Position numbers and translations under genes: made by a program. The notes beneath the pieces were generated by a model. That model ran no database searches, had not been told where the DNA came from, and saw only the letters and a program-made list of their open reading frames with translations. Source: Vanilla planifolia (Eukaryota; Streptophyta; Magnoliopsida; Asparagales; Orchidaceae). Taken from it: a stretch of DNA of 64,000 nucleotides. The DNA is taken from positions 17,455,755 to 17,519,754 of the forward strand of contig CM043868.1 in NCBI GenBank assembly GCA_023846275.1, written 5' to 3'. Below are positions 42,010 through 55,500 of this stretch, in pieces (positions within the stretch are counted from its first letter, which is position 1; every line of letters begins with the position of its first letter).

Positions 42010-42199
42010 ACCAAACAAACTAATGGAGTAGTTCCAAAAGTTGCATCCTCACTTTTTTTATGCCACAAATCCCTTAAAAGCATATGACTAACTTGAGATC
42101 ATGGACATTTTATTTGAGAGTATGCTAAGTCCTAATAATAGAAGAGTATATTTGGCCTTACTTATTTATAGCTATGAATATGGTTTCCAAGCTAACAGT

Positions 42200-42960
42200 A
42201 AGTCAACAATTGCTACCACCCTGTATTACATCTGGTCGAGGAGGCATGCCCTTATTCACAATGGCTTCGTGCCTACTCTTTGCTCGGTGTCTCGGACGGT
42301 GAGGTTCGAGGTAAGCACAACCCTCAGGAGGCATCTTATCCATTCATCTCTGTCCAGCGGGAATCCTGGCAAGTCCTCGGATTTGCTTGTTACGAACGGT
42401 TGGTTTCCCCCCCTACAGGATGGATCAAGGTCAATTGTGATGCCGCGGTTGGGGATTCCATAGCTGGTCTTGGAGTCGTTATTAGAGACTGCTCTGGCAA
42501 ACCTCTTGTGGTGGCCGGCAGGAGGATGTTCTCTGTGGCTGTCGATATGATGGAGGTCCAGGCTATAATGATGGCCTTTGATCTCCTGAGGGAGTTTCTC
42601 CCCCAGCATCGTGCTGTTGAATTCCAGTCTGATTCGATGGCTGCACTTCTGGAGGCTCGGGATATGGTTACCAAACCGAGTGGGGAGGGGATGTTTGCTG
42701 TTTCCTTGCAGTATGTTAGGGCCATGGAGGCGTGCCGGTTTTCCCATATCCATAGGGAGGGAAACGAGCCTGCTGACTGGGTTGCTCGCAGAGCTTGTAC
42801 TCATGAGTTTATTTGGGGTCCTGGGGAATCCCTTCCTCAGCCTCTCATTCAACTCTTGCTGACTGATTTTCTGTTTGATCCCCCTTGAGGATCTACTGTA
42901 AAACTTGTGTGGCTTTGCCACTTTTGATATAATGATATATCCATTTCAAAAAAAAAACAA
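42200..42960 (+). mobile_element. 5'-truncated LINE (plant L1-type), RNase H domain and poly(A) tail
   Basis: A GC-richer insert sits inside the gypsy gag relic. The frame 42280-42888 encodes an RNase H domain with all four acidic positions visible: WIKVNCDAAV (D), MEVQAIMMAFDLL (E), FQSDSMAALL (D) and HIHREGNEPADWVARRA (D). Upstream, YYIWSRRHALIHNG lies in another frame; the switch falls at a seven-C run (42407-42413), so a one-base indel is likely. The insert ends with an (A)9-10 tail at about 42948-42957. The reverse transcriptase and endonuclease are absent, as is usual for 5'-truncated LINE copies. No clear target-site duplication was found. It is younger than its host element because its coding frame is far better preserved. 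Confidence 0.82.
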
Positions 42961-44479
42961 ACTTTAGAGAGATCCCTTTTAGTTAATTTGCTTATTGGTG
43001 AAGAAGTAGATAAATATATAAAGCAAGATATAAAAAATAAATAGAACATATTTAAATTCCAATTGATCTTAAATGATATAAAGGAATTTAATGTGATATA
43101 AGGGATAGATTGGTTATCCACCCATCAAGTGATAATTGATTATTAGGAGAAGAAGCTAAAAATTCACATGAAAGATGGTACCAAAATTATTTATTTTGGT
43201 GAGGGAAAGAAAATACTCATTGTTATTGTTCTTAAGGTAGAAAAACTCTTATAGAAAGGTTATAAATATTTTCTACCAATATTGTAAATCCTTGAAAAAA
43301 AGAAGCATGATATACAGCATATTCTTATGATATATGAATATTTTGAAGTATTTTTAGAAAACTTTTTAGGATTATCACCTGAGTAGAGATATTGATTTAG
43401 GATAGATTTGATACCAAGTGTAGAATCTATTTTAAAAGCTCTATATAAGATCACTTTGACAAAACTACAAAAGATGACAATACAATTACAAGAAATACTA
43501 GACAAAAGCCTTACTATGCCAATTCCATCCCCATGGGATGCACTTGTATTATATGTAAAGAAGAAAAATGGTACAATTAAAATATGTATTAACTATGATT
43601 AGCTAAATAGAATTATTATAAAAAATAAATATCTTTTACAAGGGGCAAAAGTATTTTTGAAAATTGATATGCATTATAAATATCATGAATTAAAGATTGA
43701 AAAAGAACACATTTCAAAGACAACTTGCAAAAAAAGATATAAGAATTATGAATCTTTTATATTATCTTTCAATTTAACAAATACTCTAGTAGCTTTTATA
43801 AACTTGATACATAGAATATTCAAGAAATGATTAAATTCATTTGTATTATTTTTATTGATGATATATTAATTTGCATTATGGATAAAAGAGAGAATGTAAA
43901 ACATTTGAGAAAAAGTGTTGCAAAAATTAAAAGAGCATCAGATATATGCCAAATTATATAAGTGTAGCTTTTAGATACATAGTTTATTGTTCCTTGGATA
44001 TGTGGTGAGTGCATAAGGAATTATGATAGATCCCTAAAATGTGATTATAGTTACAAAGTGTCTAAGACCAATTAATGTAACTAAAGTTAGAATTTTTTTG
44101 GGTTGATAAGTTATCAAAATTTTATCAAAGGATTTTCTTAATTACTACTCCTTTAACCATACTCAAAAAGTAATTTCATTTTAATAAAATAATGAATATA
44201 AAAGGAGTTTCAACACTCTTAAAGAAAAATCAATCTCTACACTGATGCTTACTTAAAACTGTATTAAATTTCAGATGTATTGTCATGTATTATTATAGAT
44301 ACTAGAGTGTTTGTTGACATAATTAGGTAGTATAATTAGTTATTCTTCTAGAAAGTATAGATTTTATGAGAAAAAATCATCCAACTTAACACAACTCTTG
44401 CAACACAAATATTTGTAATTTTAATTCTTTCTTTATAAGCTGTTCTTATAGGTAATCATCTTTTTATTATAATTTCAAT

Positions 44480-45180
44480 ATACCTAAAATGATATTACCA
44501 AAAAAAAGATAAGTCAACCATCACTAGCTTAATAGAAAAATTATAATAATAATTAAATATATAAAATAAGTAATAATTTTAGAAAAATAAATGAAAAATC
44601 TAATCATAGGTATTAATCATAACATGTAAGTTGAGTCTTATTCATGTTAAAATATAAAAATAAATATGATATGTTATAAAAAGAAAGAATGTTAGAATCT
44701 CTAAAAAGATAACAACCATATATAACCTATTATATTTTTAATTTTTTTTCTTAATGTGGTCTTATTTATCAATATCTATTTTTATTTAACTAAGTAAACT
44801 TTATGATGACAAATATTGTTGCTCAATCTCTCTCTCTAGATTATCAATCAGTATTCTTATTTTAATTATTTTTGTTATAATAAAAATCTCATTTATTGAT
44901 TTATCATGTCATTATTTTCATGTATAATCATACTCAATTTTTTTCATATTTTTTAATGGTTATATATTTGTAATAAATCATAATAATATGGCCTATTAGT
45001 TACTAGTTATCTGACAATGATAATATCAAAAAAATTCTAAATGAGCTCCGAACTAAATGACACAAATGTCATTAAACTCTTCTTAACAAGTTATATCCAA
45101 TTATGTATTTATTTTTATATTTTATAATACTTTATTTTCTAAGATGTTGATATGTTTTATGAGATATTCTAAAAAATAGT
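44480..45180. repeat. Dispersed repeat, copy B (LTR-like), nested in the gypsy element
   Basis: This aligns with 12820-13420 across most of its length and with 16770-16990 at its right part. It sits between the RNase H and integrase relics of the gypsy element, where coding sequence would be expected, so it is probably a later insertion such as a solo LTR. Ends are approximate. Confidence 0.5.
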
Positions 45181-45650
45181 AATATAAGAAAGTCCTTTCA
45201 AAAAAAGAAGATGGTTGAGGAGCCAAATTTTTATTAATCACCAATGTCTAAAATATCTTTTTATATAAAAAAGTTAAACTCAAGATAACTAAGATGGTTG
45301 AAACAACCAAAAAATAATGATACAAAGATTTTTTATATTCCAAGACAAGTTAATATTGTAATTATATATTGAGTTGTATGACTTATTTAAGTAACATAAA
45401 ATTAGCTTAGAAGAAGCATAATTTATTATGGATATAAAACATTTGGAGTTTAATGCAATATCATCAGCTAATAGAAAAATTTTCTCTGCATTAGTTATTA
45501 CAGTTGATTAGCTACAAAAATTAAAAGAGGTTAAAGAAAGGGATGATGAAATGCAAGAAAATAAAGTAAGAATACCTAATGGCAAAGAGATTGACTTTAA
45601 CTTAAATAAAAATGGAATCATATATTATATTATTAACTCCTAGTTATGAT

Positions 45651-48600
45651 ACTTTTTTTATAATAACAAATAATAAGTATTTATAATAAATTTATTTGAT
45701 TAAATTTTTAAATTTTTGATAACTGATACTCATGTTCATGGGAGAACTTAAAATAAGAAGAATAAAAGTCAAATCTTATGAACCATCTCAGTTAGAATAT
45801 CAAATCATACAAAGATATCTTTAGAATTTAATTTTAGATATTTTAATTTTATTTTGATTAAGATATTAAGCTTAATTGAAATAATTTTTTCAAGACAAAA
45901 ATTAAATTTTATTTAAATTATTTATCTTAAAAAATATTATGTTTCTAATATCTTTAATAATCTTATCTTGACCATCTTAAGAAATATTTTATCTTAATCA
46001 TATCTTTGAAAATCTTTATTTATCAACTTATTATAAATATATATATTATAATAAATAATAATAATAACCTAATCTTTCATAATTGAACACCCTATGCCTA
46101 AGGTAATGATAACTCCTAAACCTAATTCACTATAGTAATAAGATCAAGACAAAACTCCCAAACCTATTTATTTGTCTATTAAAGGAAGCAGAATAATATA
46201 TTTCAAATATATATATATATATATTAGAGTATTATATATAAAAATACTTTAAGTTAGTTCTTTATAAATAATTAAACATTAGATCAGATATTATTTATAT
46301 GAAAACTGCTAAAAAAAAGTAAAAGCCTGCGCCATCTGAAATAAAGTGAAAAAAAAAATTTATTTCTGGTGCTGATTGCAAGATTGATAACGTCGGGTCC
46401 AAATCAGCATTGTATTCAAGCCCATATAGAATTAGTGGGCTTTAAAATACCTGCGTTTTTAAGCCTGGTTTACGCTAATGGCATAGTGGGTATCCGGAGG
46501 GCCACCTTTACTCTTAGATGGCTTATGATATTAGGAAATATTTAATCTTTTTAATTAATATATTTCTGTTCTTTCCAATGATATTTTTTCAACTATGATG
46601 TGTCAAATTATGTAAAAATATTTTTAAACTGATTGATAACTAAATAGATTTAAAAAATTTTATTGTTTAATATTATTAAAATCTTTGTATTTAGTACTGT
46701 GATATCAAAAAAATATTTAATAAAATAATTATAACCATTAAATGATTAAAATATATTTTTAAGCTATTGAAAAAAAAGATAATTTTTTTTAATATTTCAT
46801 TAGAGTTCAAAAATATCTTCTTATTCAATAATGTTTTTGTTATTGTTTTGTAATCCAATTTTCCAAAACTCTAGATATTCAACTTATTTAAAAAATAAGA
46901 ATTTATTTAAAAAAACATTTTGAAAAAGGTATTAAAAAAGCTGGATATTATGTGCAACTAATTTTTTTTTCCTTTGTTTAAATAATTAGTGAAAGGAATC
47001 ATTTTTTGAAGAGTTGATGTCTTAAATAGGAAAAGCATCACTATGAGTCTTTTATTATTTTAAAAAATGTTAAAAATATGTTTTTAAGAAATTCTTGATC
47101 AATTTTTAAAATATTTTACATGGAATATAAAAATTAAAAGGTACTAAATTTTTTTTAGATGATGTAGATCTAAATTACAAGTCTATATCCACCCATAATT
47201 ATGAAGGACTTGATTTAACTAACTCAAGGAGACATTTGCAAAACTCACAACAAATTCCTATAATTACAAAGATAATCTCAGAGATACAACTAAAATCAAT
47301 GCAAATAATTTGCATATGTTACCAAATAATGGAAATGGAGAAGCTTCATTGCAATAGAATTGAATAACAAAACTTAAAACAACTTCTAAAACACTTTCCT
47401 TTAACACTTTCAAAGTTGTTTGTTCTTGTCAAAGATATGCAAATATTGTCGGGCAAACTTTTTGACATTTTGAAGTATTAAAATAAAAAATATTTTCAAA
47501 TTATATGTGATTTAGTGGTTATTACTCATTTTTTTTATAAACCCATTGAATGATTTAAGTAAAATTAAACCTAATATGTTCTGTTTTTTAATGTTAAATT
47601 GCGTTTTAGATAGAACACAAATACCCGATAACTATTAGATAATGCAATCGTCATTCAATCGAGACTGGCTTTAGCTTCATATCCTAACAAATAATATTTT
47701 TTAATGTTAAGTTATGCTATCTTATGATCTAAAACATCTTCTAATAATTTATTTGATGTTAATTAAATAGTTTGATAATTATTTCATAGAAAAATTAATC
47801 AAAATTATATACTTCAAATTAATTATATGATTTTTTTAATATATTATTATTATACGTAGATCAATTTAAATAATTATATTTTATTATCTAATTAAGAATA
47901 CTAAATTTAAAAGTTGATGTAATAATTTATATTTTAAAAATATTTCATATGATAAATGTTTCATGATGAAATTGCTTTTATTAAATAAATATAAAAAAAT
48001 TAATTCCAATATTTAAGAAAAATAAATATGAAATATTACTCTTGAATAAAATATTTTCTTTAAAATAGATAAATGACAATTATGATATTAATTTTGTAAA
48101 ATTTCACAATCTAAGAATTAGATAATATTTAACTTATGAATGTTACAAAATAATTTAATATACAACGCTTGTTATTGAAAAATAAGTAAAAGTATTTTTG
48201 AATTTGTAATGAATGAATAAGATATTTTTTAATAATATCTAGAGTTTAAACTTTTTTTTACTGGATCAATAACTCAACTAAATAATTAACCACCTTCTAA
48301 AATTAATATTTTGAAAAACTAAATTTGAATCTTATTTAATATTTAAATGTATTATATCTATGTATAGTAAATAATTTTTAATCACATTTCAATAATAATT
48401 TTTCAAAAATCAAGCTATTTAAATATCAATTTTTTTAATAGCCATATTCTGAATGGCAATTGGCTACAGAAATAGATAAAAGTTCAAAAGAAGGTATGCT
48501 GACTTTAACGATTAATAAAGTAGGTAGGAAAAAGCTGGTGATAAAGCAGGGGATGATGGCAAACGACAAGTCAATTCCGGTAATGCCTCTACTAAAGTGC

Positions 48601-50849
48601 TTCCTTCGTACTCTCCGTTCTGCAAGCCATTCGTACTTAATGAGGGAATATTCTAAGAATATGCAATTTATGCACTGATTATAGTAATAATGGTTTCTTA
48701 TTGCCTTGTAGGGTTGCCTAAGGAATGCTCAAGAAAGAGGATTTGTAAGGAAACTTTGTTGAAAAGAGTCTCCATAATGTTCTCGTGCTTCTCCATTTTC
48801 TTTATTATCTTCTAAGAAATTTTGTTAAAATATAAATACTCGTTAATAATCAATCATGCGATGCACAATGATGTCAAGTTCTTTATATAAGAGAATTCTT
48901 GTTTTGGATAAAATATATATAGTTTGTTGTATTCTTGATTGGTGTTATACTTGACTAATTTTGATGATTTTTCATTATATAAGTTGTTTGAATTGCTAAT
49001 TTTTTTATAGATATTCACGTTAATTACATCTCTTCGTGAAGATCAAGCTAAGAAAATGATCATAAAAGAAAACGTATTTTATTTTATGTTTGAAAGGAAT
49101 AATTTTGTATTTTGATTCATAATTTTTTATTTGCTTTATATATTACTTGATTTATGAAATTTTTTTTTACAATATTTGCATTAATTATAATAGAATAAAA
49201 AATGTAATAAAACATATTTTTATTAATCTCTAGAATAATCAATATTAATAAAATATGTTAAGTACATCAACAAATATATCACAATACAAGAATCTTAGTA
49301 ATCATGATACAACAATCATCACTAGGCATTATCAAAACATTAAGTATCATATTCTTTTATGCAGAAGATAATAATATAACGACTTAAGATTGATTTATGA
49401 TACAGCAAATCAAACATCATATGAATCAACTGTACAATTCTAAATTATATCCATTTAATTTCATATTACTTCTTTAAGTTTTCATTATAATATGGGAGAA
49501 GAATATAAAAGATATTTATTTAATAATAATTTTATCATTAATTTTGTTCTCTTGTCACTTCAAACCCAAAATAAAAATAGCATTGATTGAAAATTATATT
49601 TTTTTTATTGGACTACCAATTTGAGTTTTGAGTTTTGAGTTTTGAGTTATGAGTATAATAAATGATTGACAAAATTGAAAAGTAAAGCCCAAAATCTAAT
49701 TTATAGCCAACAAACAAAGCAAACTTTTTAAAATAATATATGAACATTTTTAAGACGTCATCCTCTTTTTTTTTTCTTTTTTATTTTCTCTTGCTTCTAA
49801 TTCCTTTTAATCTGATAAATTTATAATCATTAGTGCTTATATCAGTTTCAATTTTTTTATTAACTAATCAAGATTTCTTTTAAAATCATGAGCCTTCATG
49901 CTTATCCTTAAAGAGGAAGAAGATAGAAAGCATGATCGTTTGGTCACTTAGGTTTCCTCACATTTATAAAGTAAACTTTTATTTTGTTAAATTATTTGAA
50001 TTTCCAAAAGATCTTCAATAGTGGACAAAGAATAAGTTTTTCCTTGTATCAATGAGAATGCAATTTAACTTTTCAAAATTGGACAACTTTTGATCTCCAA
50101 TGTACTACTAATTTGTATAAATTTGACATTCCTTTTATTGGTATTACAAAATGTAATTTGAACAAAACTACATTGGATTTGTTGCAATAAGGTATTTCTA
50201 ATTATAATAACCTCGTCTTTGAAATTTGAATTACCTTTATTTCATCACAAATATTCAAATATTTTCTTTTAAAATAATAGTAATATTTAACTATATCTTT
50301 TTTAACTTCATTTGAAATATGATCTCTAAATGATATCTAATTGGAACAAAATTATAGGTATAACTCAATAAATGTTTTTCAATACCATGAAACATATTAA
50401 GGTAAACCTAATTATGTTTTACCTAAAACTTGGTTTATTATTATATTTTATTAAAATAAAATAAATATCACATTACATTGTGTAAAAGTTGTAACTCAAA
50501 CTAGATTTATTTGTTTCATTAAAATCACAAATAATATATTTATTATACAAAAATAAGAAAGTTGTCTTTGAATAAACCATAATTCAAATGGAGTTTTTGA
50601 ATAAAAAAAGATTAAGAAACTACTTATTTAGAGAAGTAAAAGTCCTTATCAATAAAGGATAAGATCCTTAAAAAATAATAGAAACTTTTATTATTTTTTA
50701 ATGTTAAAGATACTTTAAAAATTGTATAAATATTTTGCGACATCATGATCTTATTATGTCAATATATTATCTTTTTTTGTTGCTCTACCCCATTTAATGT
50801 AATTTTTATTTTTCTTAAAAAATCATACATCTTATTTATTTATTATAAC
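45651..50849. other. AT-rich intergenic DNA with two small GC-richer islands
   Basis: No gene is supported. The first island, 46318-46530, lacks a reading frame. The second, about 48440-48680, holds a 72-aa plus-strand ORF (MATEIDKSSKEGMLTLTINK at its start) with no domain I recognise. A short AT repeat lies near 46207-46226. Confidence 0.45.
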
Positions 50850-50940
50850 ATTATTCTCATCATAACATATTTAATTATAAAGTTCTTATAGAATTTAATA
50901 AGATTTTACTCCTATAAGATATTTTAACATCTTAAAATCA

Positions 50941-50976
<36 letters not shown>

Positions 50977-51500
50977 TAAAATCTATCTTTTAGTAGCCAA
51001 TATGAACTAATTTATATATTCATCCATAAAAGTCTTATACACTTGAGCCTCTCTAATGATTCATCCATCAACATTTAATGTTTTTTCTTCACTCTCTTCA
51101 AGCGTTATAAGCTTATCAGTTTTCTTTTCATTCATCTTCAAACTATATTAGACTAATAGAAGAATTAGTTTGGATACTAAATTGTAACATTTCAGTCTTA
51201 ATATATCAAAATATCTGTCTTCTTGGATTGATCTACCTTGACTTAATCAAGTTTTGTATTTTTTTAATAGGATTAGTCTTCTTAATCACACATCCTAATA
51301 CTACTCTCATCATAGCATACTTAATAATAAAATTTTCATGAGATTCAAGTAAATTTTATCTCTCAAAATTAACACCATTAGATCTCATTTAGACCATATC
51401 TCCCTCTCAGTAGCCAATGAGATGTAATTCATTCTTATACCCTAAAAATATTGCATAGAAATCACTCATTGTCTAATGATTTATCTCTCAAGACATTAAT
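50850..51500 (+). repeat. Diverged direct repeat pair, about 430 bp apart
   Basis: 50860-51090 and 51290-51500 share, in order, CTCATCATA-CATA-TTAAT, TTTTATCTC-like, CTCTCAGTAGCCAATGAG versus CTTTTAGTAGCCAATATGA, TAATT-AT-TTCAT-C, and TCTAATGATT-ATC-ATCAA. An AT microsatellite (50942-50976) interrupts the first copy. It could be a tandem duplication or two relics of one repeat family. Confidence 0.6.
50942..50976. repeat. (AT)n microsatellite
   Basis: About 17 AT units, inside the left copy of the direct repeat pair. Confidence 0.95.
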
Positions 51501-53093
51501 TAACTTCTTTGGGTACTACAATTTGTGTTACGCAAGAGATGAAACTAAGTATAATAGAATATTTGAAAGACATAAAAATATGGTTAAATTAATAATGATC
51601 ACACCACATTACCTATGATTGCCAATGTAATATGTAGGAATCAATGAAAATAAATTGTAATGTTATCGTAACATTTACTTTTGACAAATATTGATAAATA
51701 ATTGTTAATGAAAGTATCTTAAACATTATGATTAAAACTTTAGTTCTTACATGGTATAATCATATCAACATAAAAACAATTAAGAGTATATTTGATTCAT
51801 TGACATTACAATATCAAATAATATTATTTACAGATTTTTAAGTATTTAATTGATTCATATTATGAAATATTATTGCTATAAATTATTATTTAATTATTCA
51901 AGATTGTCATCATGATTTTAATAAATTTAGACAACAAATATTAAACAACTTAATATTATTGTTAAAAAAACAACTTAACATTTAAAAGTTGGATAAAAAA
52001 ACTATTTAGATAAACAACATCAAATCAAACATAAAAAGATCAACAAGTTTCAAGTAATACTAACTTTCAAGTAACATTAATAATGTTGTGGTGAAATATT
52101 TCTTATATTACTTTTGACTTAAATGATCAAACTTAGGGATAAAACTAGTTTGGCACATTGTTATCATTTACTATAATCATTTAATTATTTATAATACTAT
52201 ATAACACATTTAGAAAAATCAACCCACAAGATGTATTAATCATTTCTTTTTGAAGCTCCTACTAAAATAAGTATGAATTATAAAAGAAACCTTGTTTTAT
52301 TGAATTGAGGTATAACTCTTCATTGTATATTATCATGTTTTTAATATTTTTGTTATGGTTGATAATATTCTTCTAATAAATCACAAATAAATTTATTTTT
52401 TAACATCATATGTCACTTATACAACTTCAATTTTCTATAAAATATGATAGATAAATAAATAAATATCAATTAAAAAAATATAAATAACTATTGATTAAAC
52501 AATATGAAAATTGTCACAACACTTGGAATTCTTACACATGCTTAAGTCTCATGTTATTACAAAACTGACAAAGAAAAAGTTATATTTTTATGTTTGCTTA
52601 GAAACTATCAAATTCAATAATTTTACTAATACAAATTGTTAATTATTAATAATATAATTATATAAATAATTTTTAAAACATCATCAACATTATCTTATTT
52701 ACGTAAAAAAATGACAATAATCAAATGTAAATAACATGATTCGATTTCTTTAACTTGCTGAAAAATATAAAAACATAAACATAAACTAAAATAAATATTT
52801 TTATTAATATAGTATTAAATAAAATAATAAAAGCTTGTGGTTTATTATATATTGAATAACCTATAAACAAAGTTGGCTTGTTCGTCGAGTCGCAAATACT
52901 GTGATGGGGTCAAACTGCGGATCTTATTTTCAGCAAGAGGATTTATCTGGTGGGGTCTAATAAACCGCGTCCGACCAATTCGGTTCAGATTTGACTCGTT
53001 TGGACTACTTTTGACTAATGTCAACTCAACTTTGTGCCTTCCATATGTGTGCAGAACGACAAATGCACAGTACGACACGTGCACCTCCACTCC

Positions 53094-53122
53094 AAAATAA
53101 ATAAATAAATAAATAAATAAAA
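53094..53122. repeat. (AAAT)n microsatellite
   Basis: About seven AAAT units follow directly after the GC-richer island. Confidence 0.95.
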
Positions 53123-54746
53123 GCCGACTATAGTTCTTTATTCTGATATAAGTTTAATACCTACCATTAAGATTATTTTAAACCAAAAATTGTTTGGCCT
53201 AAATTCATTAAAAAAGAAAAAAAATAGAAAACAACAAATTTGATCAAAGTTTTGTCTCAACATGGATGTAAAGTTTGTGCTTCGTTCATGTTCTATGTGA
53301 TGTGATGTGTTGTTTTTTAATTAAAAAATGATTGAAAAAACTTTAATATGAATCACATTAATGTTCTTAATTTTATTATAATTTAATGGAGTTTGTGGGA
53401 CATAAAACTAAACAAACTCTTGGTTTATTAAGTTCATTATCTAAAGTTAACAGTGTTTTGTTAAGTACAATGAACAATCAATTTAGTAAAGAAAAAAGAT
53501 TAATAGTTTAATAAGTTTGGGATTTTTTTTATGTGAGAACATTGGTAAGAAAAATCACTTGAATCTTTAGAAATGTCATTGGTAACAAGAGGTAGATGGT
53601 GAGATGATTGACTTGGGCAAAGATGGGGCATGTCGAACTTTTATAGGAAGTAGCTAATCAAAACTTGATATGAGTGAACATGTTTATTGGAAGCCTAATA
53701 AAAGGCAAAAAAAAAAAATGTTTTGAGGAAGAATGTAAGTAAGACCTTAAAGAAGAAAATAGTTAGAATTAGGAAAAAATATTTGTTATTTTAATTATTA
53801 ACAAAGATCTTTTATTAGATGTACTATTATGAAGTTGTAGCATCTTGAAATTAAATTTTACGTAATATGTTATTATGATTTAATAAATAAAATTGATATT
53901 TTGAGAATTAAAGTAAGATAAAATATTTGAATAAAATATTAATATTTGATGACATCTTGAAAAGCATGTTAGTTAACAAAGTAATTCAATTTCTTAAATT
54001 AAATAATTTTTTTAAAGAACTCATCAAAAAGAACCTAATAATGTTTTATTTGTAATGTTTTTTTAAAAAAATAAATTAATATAAAATTTTGAATTTTAAA
54101 AAATAATTTAATTAAGAAATTGAAATATTTATCCCTATCCATCTAGGGGTCTTAAGGGAATTTAAAACCTGTATCAACCACCTTTGCCATTGTGAAACTT
54201 CATAAGCATAGAAAAAGTTATAGGTTGAAGTCTTAAGCTAGAAGGAAATAAAGAAGATTGAAAGAAAGAAAAAAAGAGTGTTGTAGTTACTTACTAAGAG
54301 AAAGAAAGAGCAATAACAATCACAATATTAGTTGTTACTAGTACATTATAAAGGGCTTGATGAGCATAGGTTTAAGAATGTGCTACAAAGATATAATACC
54401 ACCACATATGAAATCAAATATCTTATACTTAGTTGTTGTTAGTATTTTGTACTAGAGTTTACAAGCTGAGCTCAATTATTGCTAGTATTTTATGCAATAT
54501 TTGATAAATTAAAATGATATGATTTATCACAAGCACATTATGTCATACTTCGCAAGAGTGGAACTCTAAACCTATTATAATGCATATCATTTATTGACCA
54601 TGATATGCTTATAGGATAAGTTTGGATCCTTTAAAGCTAGATGATTTGCATTAGTGAAACTGAGACTTTTATTTTAACAATTATAAGAAATGATGAAAAA
54701 TGATTACATCACATTATGTAATAGATTAATATGATGTTAAAAAGAA

Positions 54747-54748
<2 letters not shown>

Positions 54749-54772
<24 letters not shown>
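54749..54772. repeat. (AT)n microsatellite
   Basis: About 11-12 AT units. Confidence 0.92.
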
Positions 54773-54777
<5 letters not shown>

Positions 54778-55299
54778 ATTGACTTTTTTATTAAAGATTT
54801 TCTTCTTATTATATTTCATTATATTAGTTGTATTTAATAACTTATTTGTTGAGTTTTGTAAAGCTTATTACTTGATTACATCATAAATCATGTCATCAAT
54901 GCACAAAAAGAGGGGGAGCTTTGTGGCATTTGAGAATTGTTATTGTGAGGTTTTTTGTATTGAGAAATTTTATGAGGTATTTCACTTGTAGATAAATTAT
55001 ATTTTTTGAGTTTTGACATAAAAGATATGTATATCTTTATAGTTATTTTTTCTATACTTAATATAGTCAATGTTTTATATTTTAATTGATTTTATTTAGA
55101 AATAAAAATAGTTTTAAGAATAAGTTTTACCATCATACCCTTTTGAATGGTTTAGACGTGCCCTTTATTTTGTTTTATACTCTATTTAATCTTAATACTT
55201 GTGTGATTATATGCATTATTGGGTATAAGGGTAAGAAGGGCATGACACGAGTGATGATAATAATATTTTAAATCTTGAAACTTAGACTCAATGACATCT

Positions 55300-55500
55300 T
55301 TCCACTTGGCTCATCAAGATTTATTAAAAAATTACATGACAAGAAAGTTCGGAAGGATATTGCATTGTGATGAACCTTTAAAGATGATAAGAAATGGTGA
55401 TTTATATACCATAACTATCCATGATTCTCTTTAGAAACTACATGATGTAAGACTTATGCTTGGATTGAAGAACAATTTAATTTCTATTGTATAATATTAG
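55300..55500 (+). mobile_element. Ty1/copia pol remnant (gag-pre-integrase boundary)
   Basis: The plus strand reads MIRNGDLYTITIHDSL, then a stop, then KLHDVRLMLGLKNNLISIV. Copia elements carry a T-L-x-D-V-R-x-V-P-x-L-K-x-N-L-I-S-L block just before the pre-integrase domain, and the match is close. No LTR or other domain was found nearby, so it is a fragment. Confidence 0.6.

Larger units (their letters stand above)
42010..45650 (+). mobile_element. Heavily decayed Ty3/gypsy retrotransposon, interrupted by two insertions
   Basis: Domains appear in the correct order on the plus strand. The gag N-terminus is at 42030-42190 (FQKLHPHFFYATNPLKAYD, then LEIMDILFE). The protease end is at 43085-43200 (GIDWLSTHQVIIDY, with a preceding stop). 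Reverse transcriptase spans 43395-44160 (LYKITLTKLQKMTIQLQEIL, SPWDALVLYVKKKNGTIK, and the FIDDIL active site near 43850). RNase H start relics lie at 44215-44400. The RNase H/integrase spacer is at 45420-45650 (MDIKHLEFNAISSANRKIFS). Stops and shifts are frequent and most changes are toward A/T. The gag C-terminus, zinc knuckle and protease start are missing where the LINE sits. An LTR-like repeat splits RNase H from the integrase region. LTR ends were not identified. It is inactive. Confidence 0.75.
51501..55299. other. AT-rich intergenic DNA with one GC-richer island
   Basis: The island at about 52870-53100 contains a CACGTG motif (about 53077-53082) and overlapping short ORFs on both strands, none with a recognisable domain. 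The rest is AT-rich without features apart from simple repeats. Confidence 0.45.

Noticed and set aside
41975..42015. CNKLGNINQ-like stretch considered as a gag zinc knuckle
   Set aside because: It would precede the gag N-terminus, the wrong order for gypsy elements, and lacks the full Cys/His spacing.
42256..42921. 221-aa minus-strand ORF over the LINE fragment
   Set aside because: It is antisense to a readable RNase H domain and has no domain of its own.
42000..42960. AAACAAACT at about 42014 and 42954 as a LINE target-site duplication
   Set aside because: The left copy would place gypsy gag sequence inside the LINE; the match is also partly poly(A) and probably chance.
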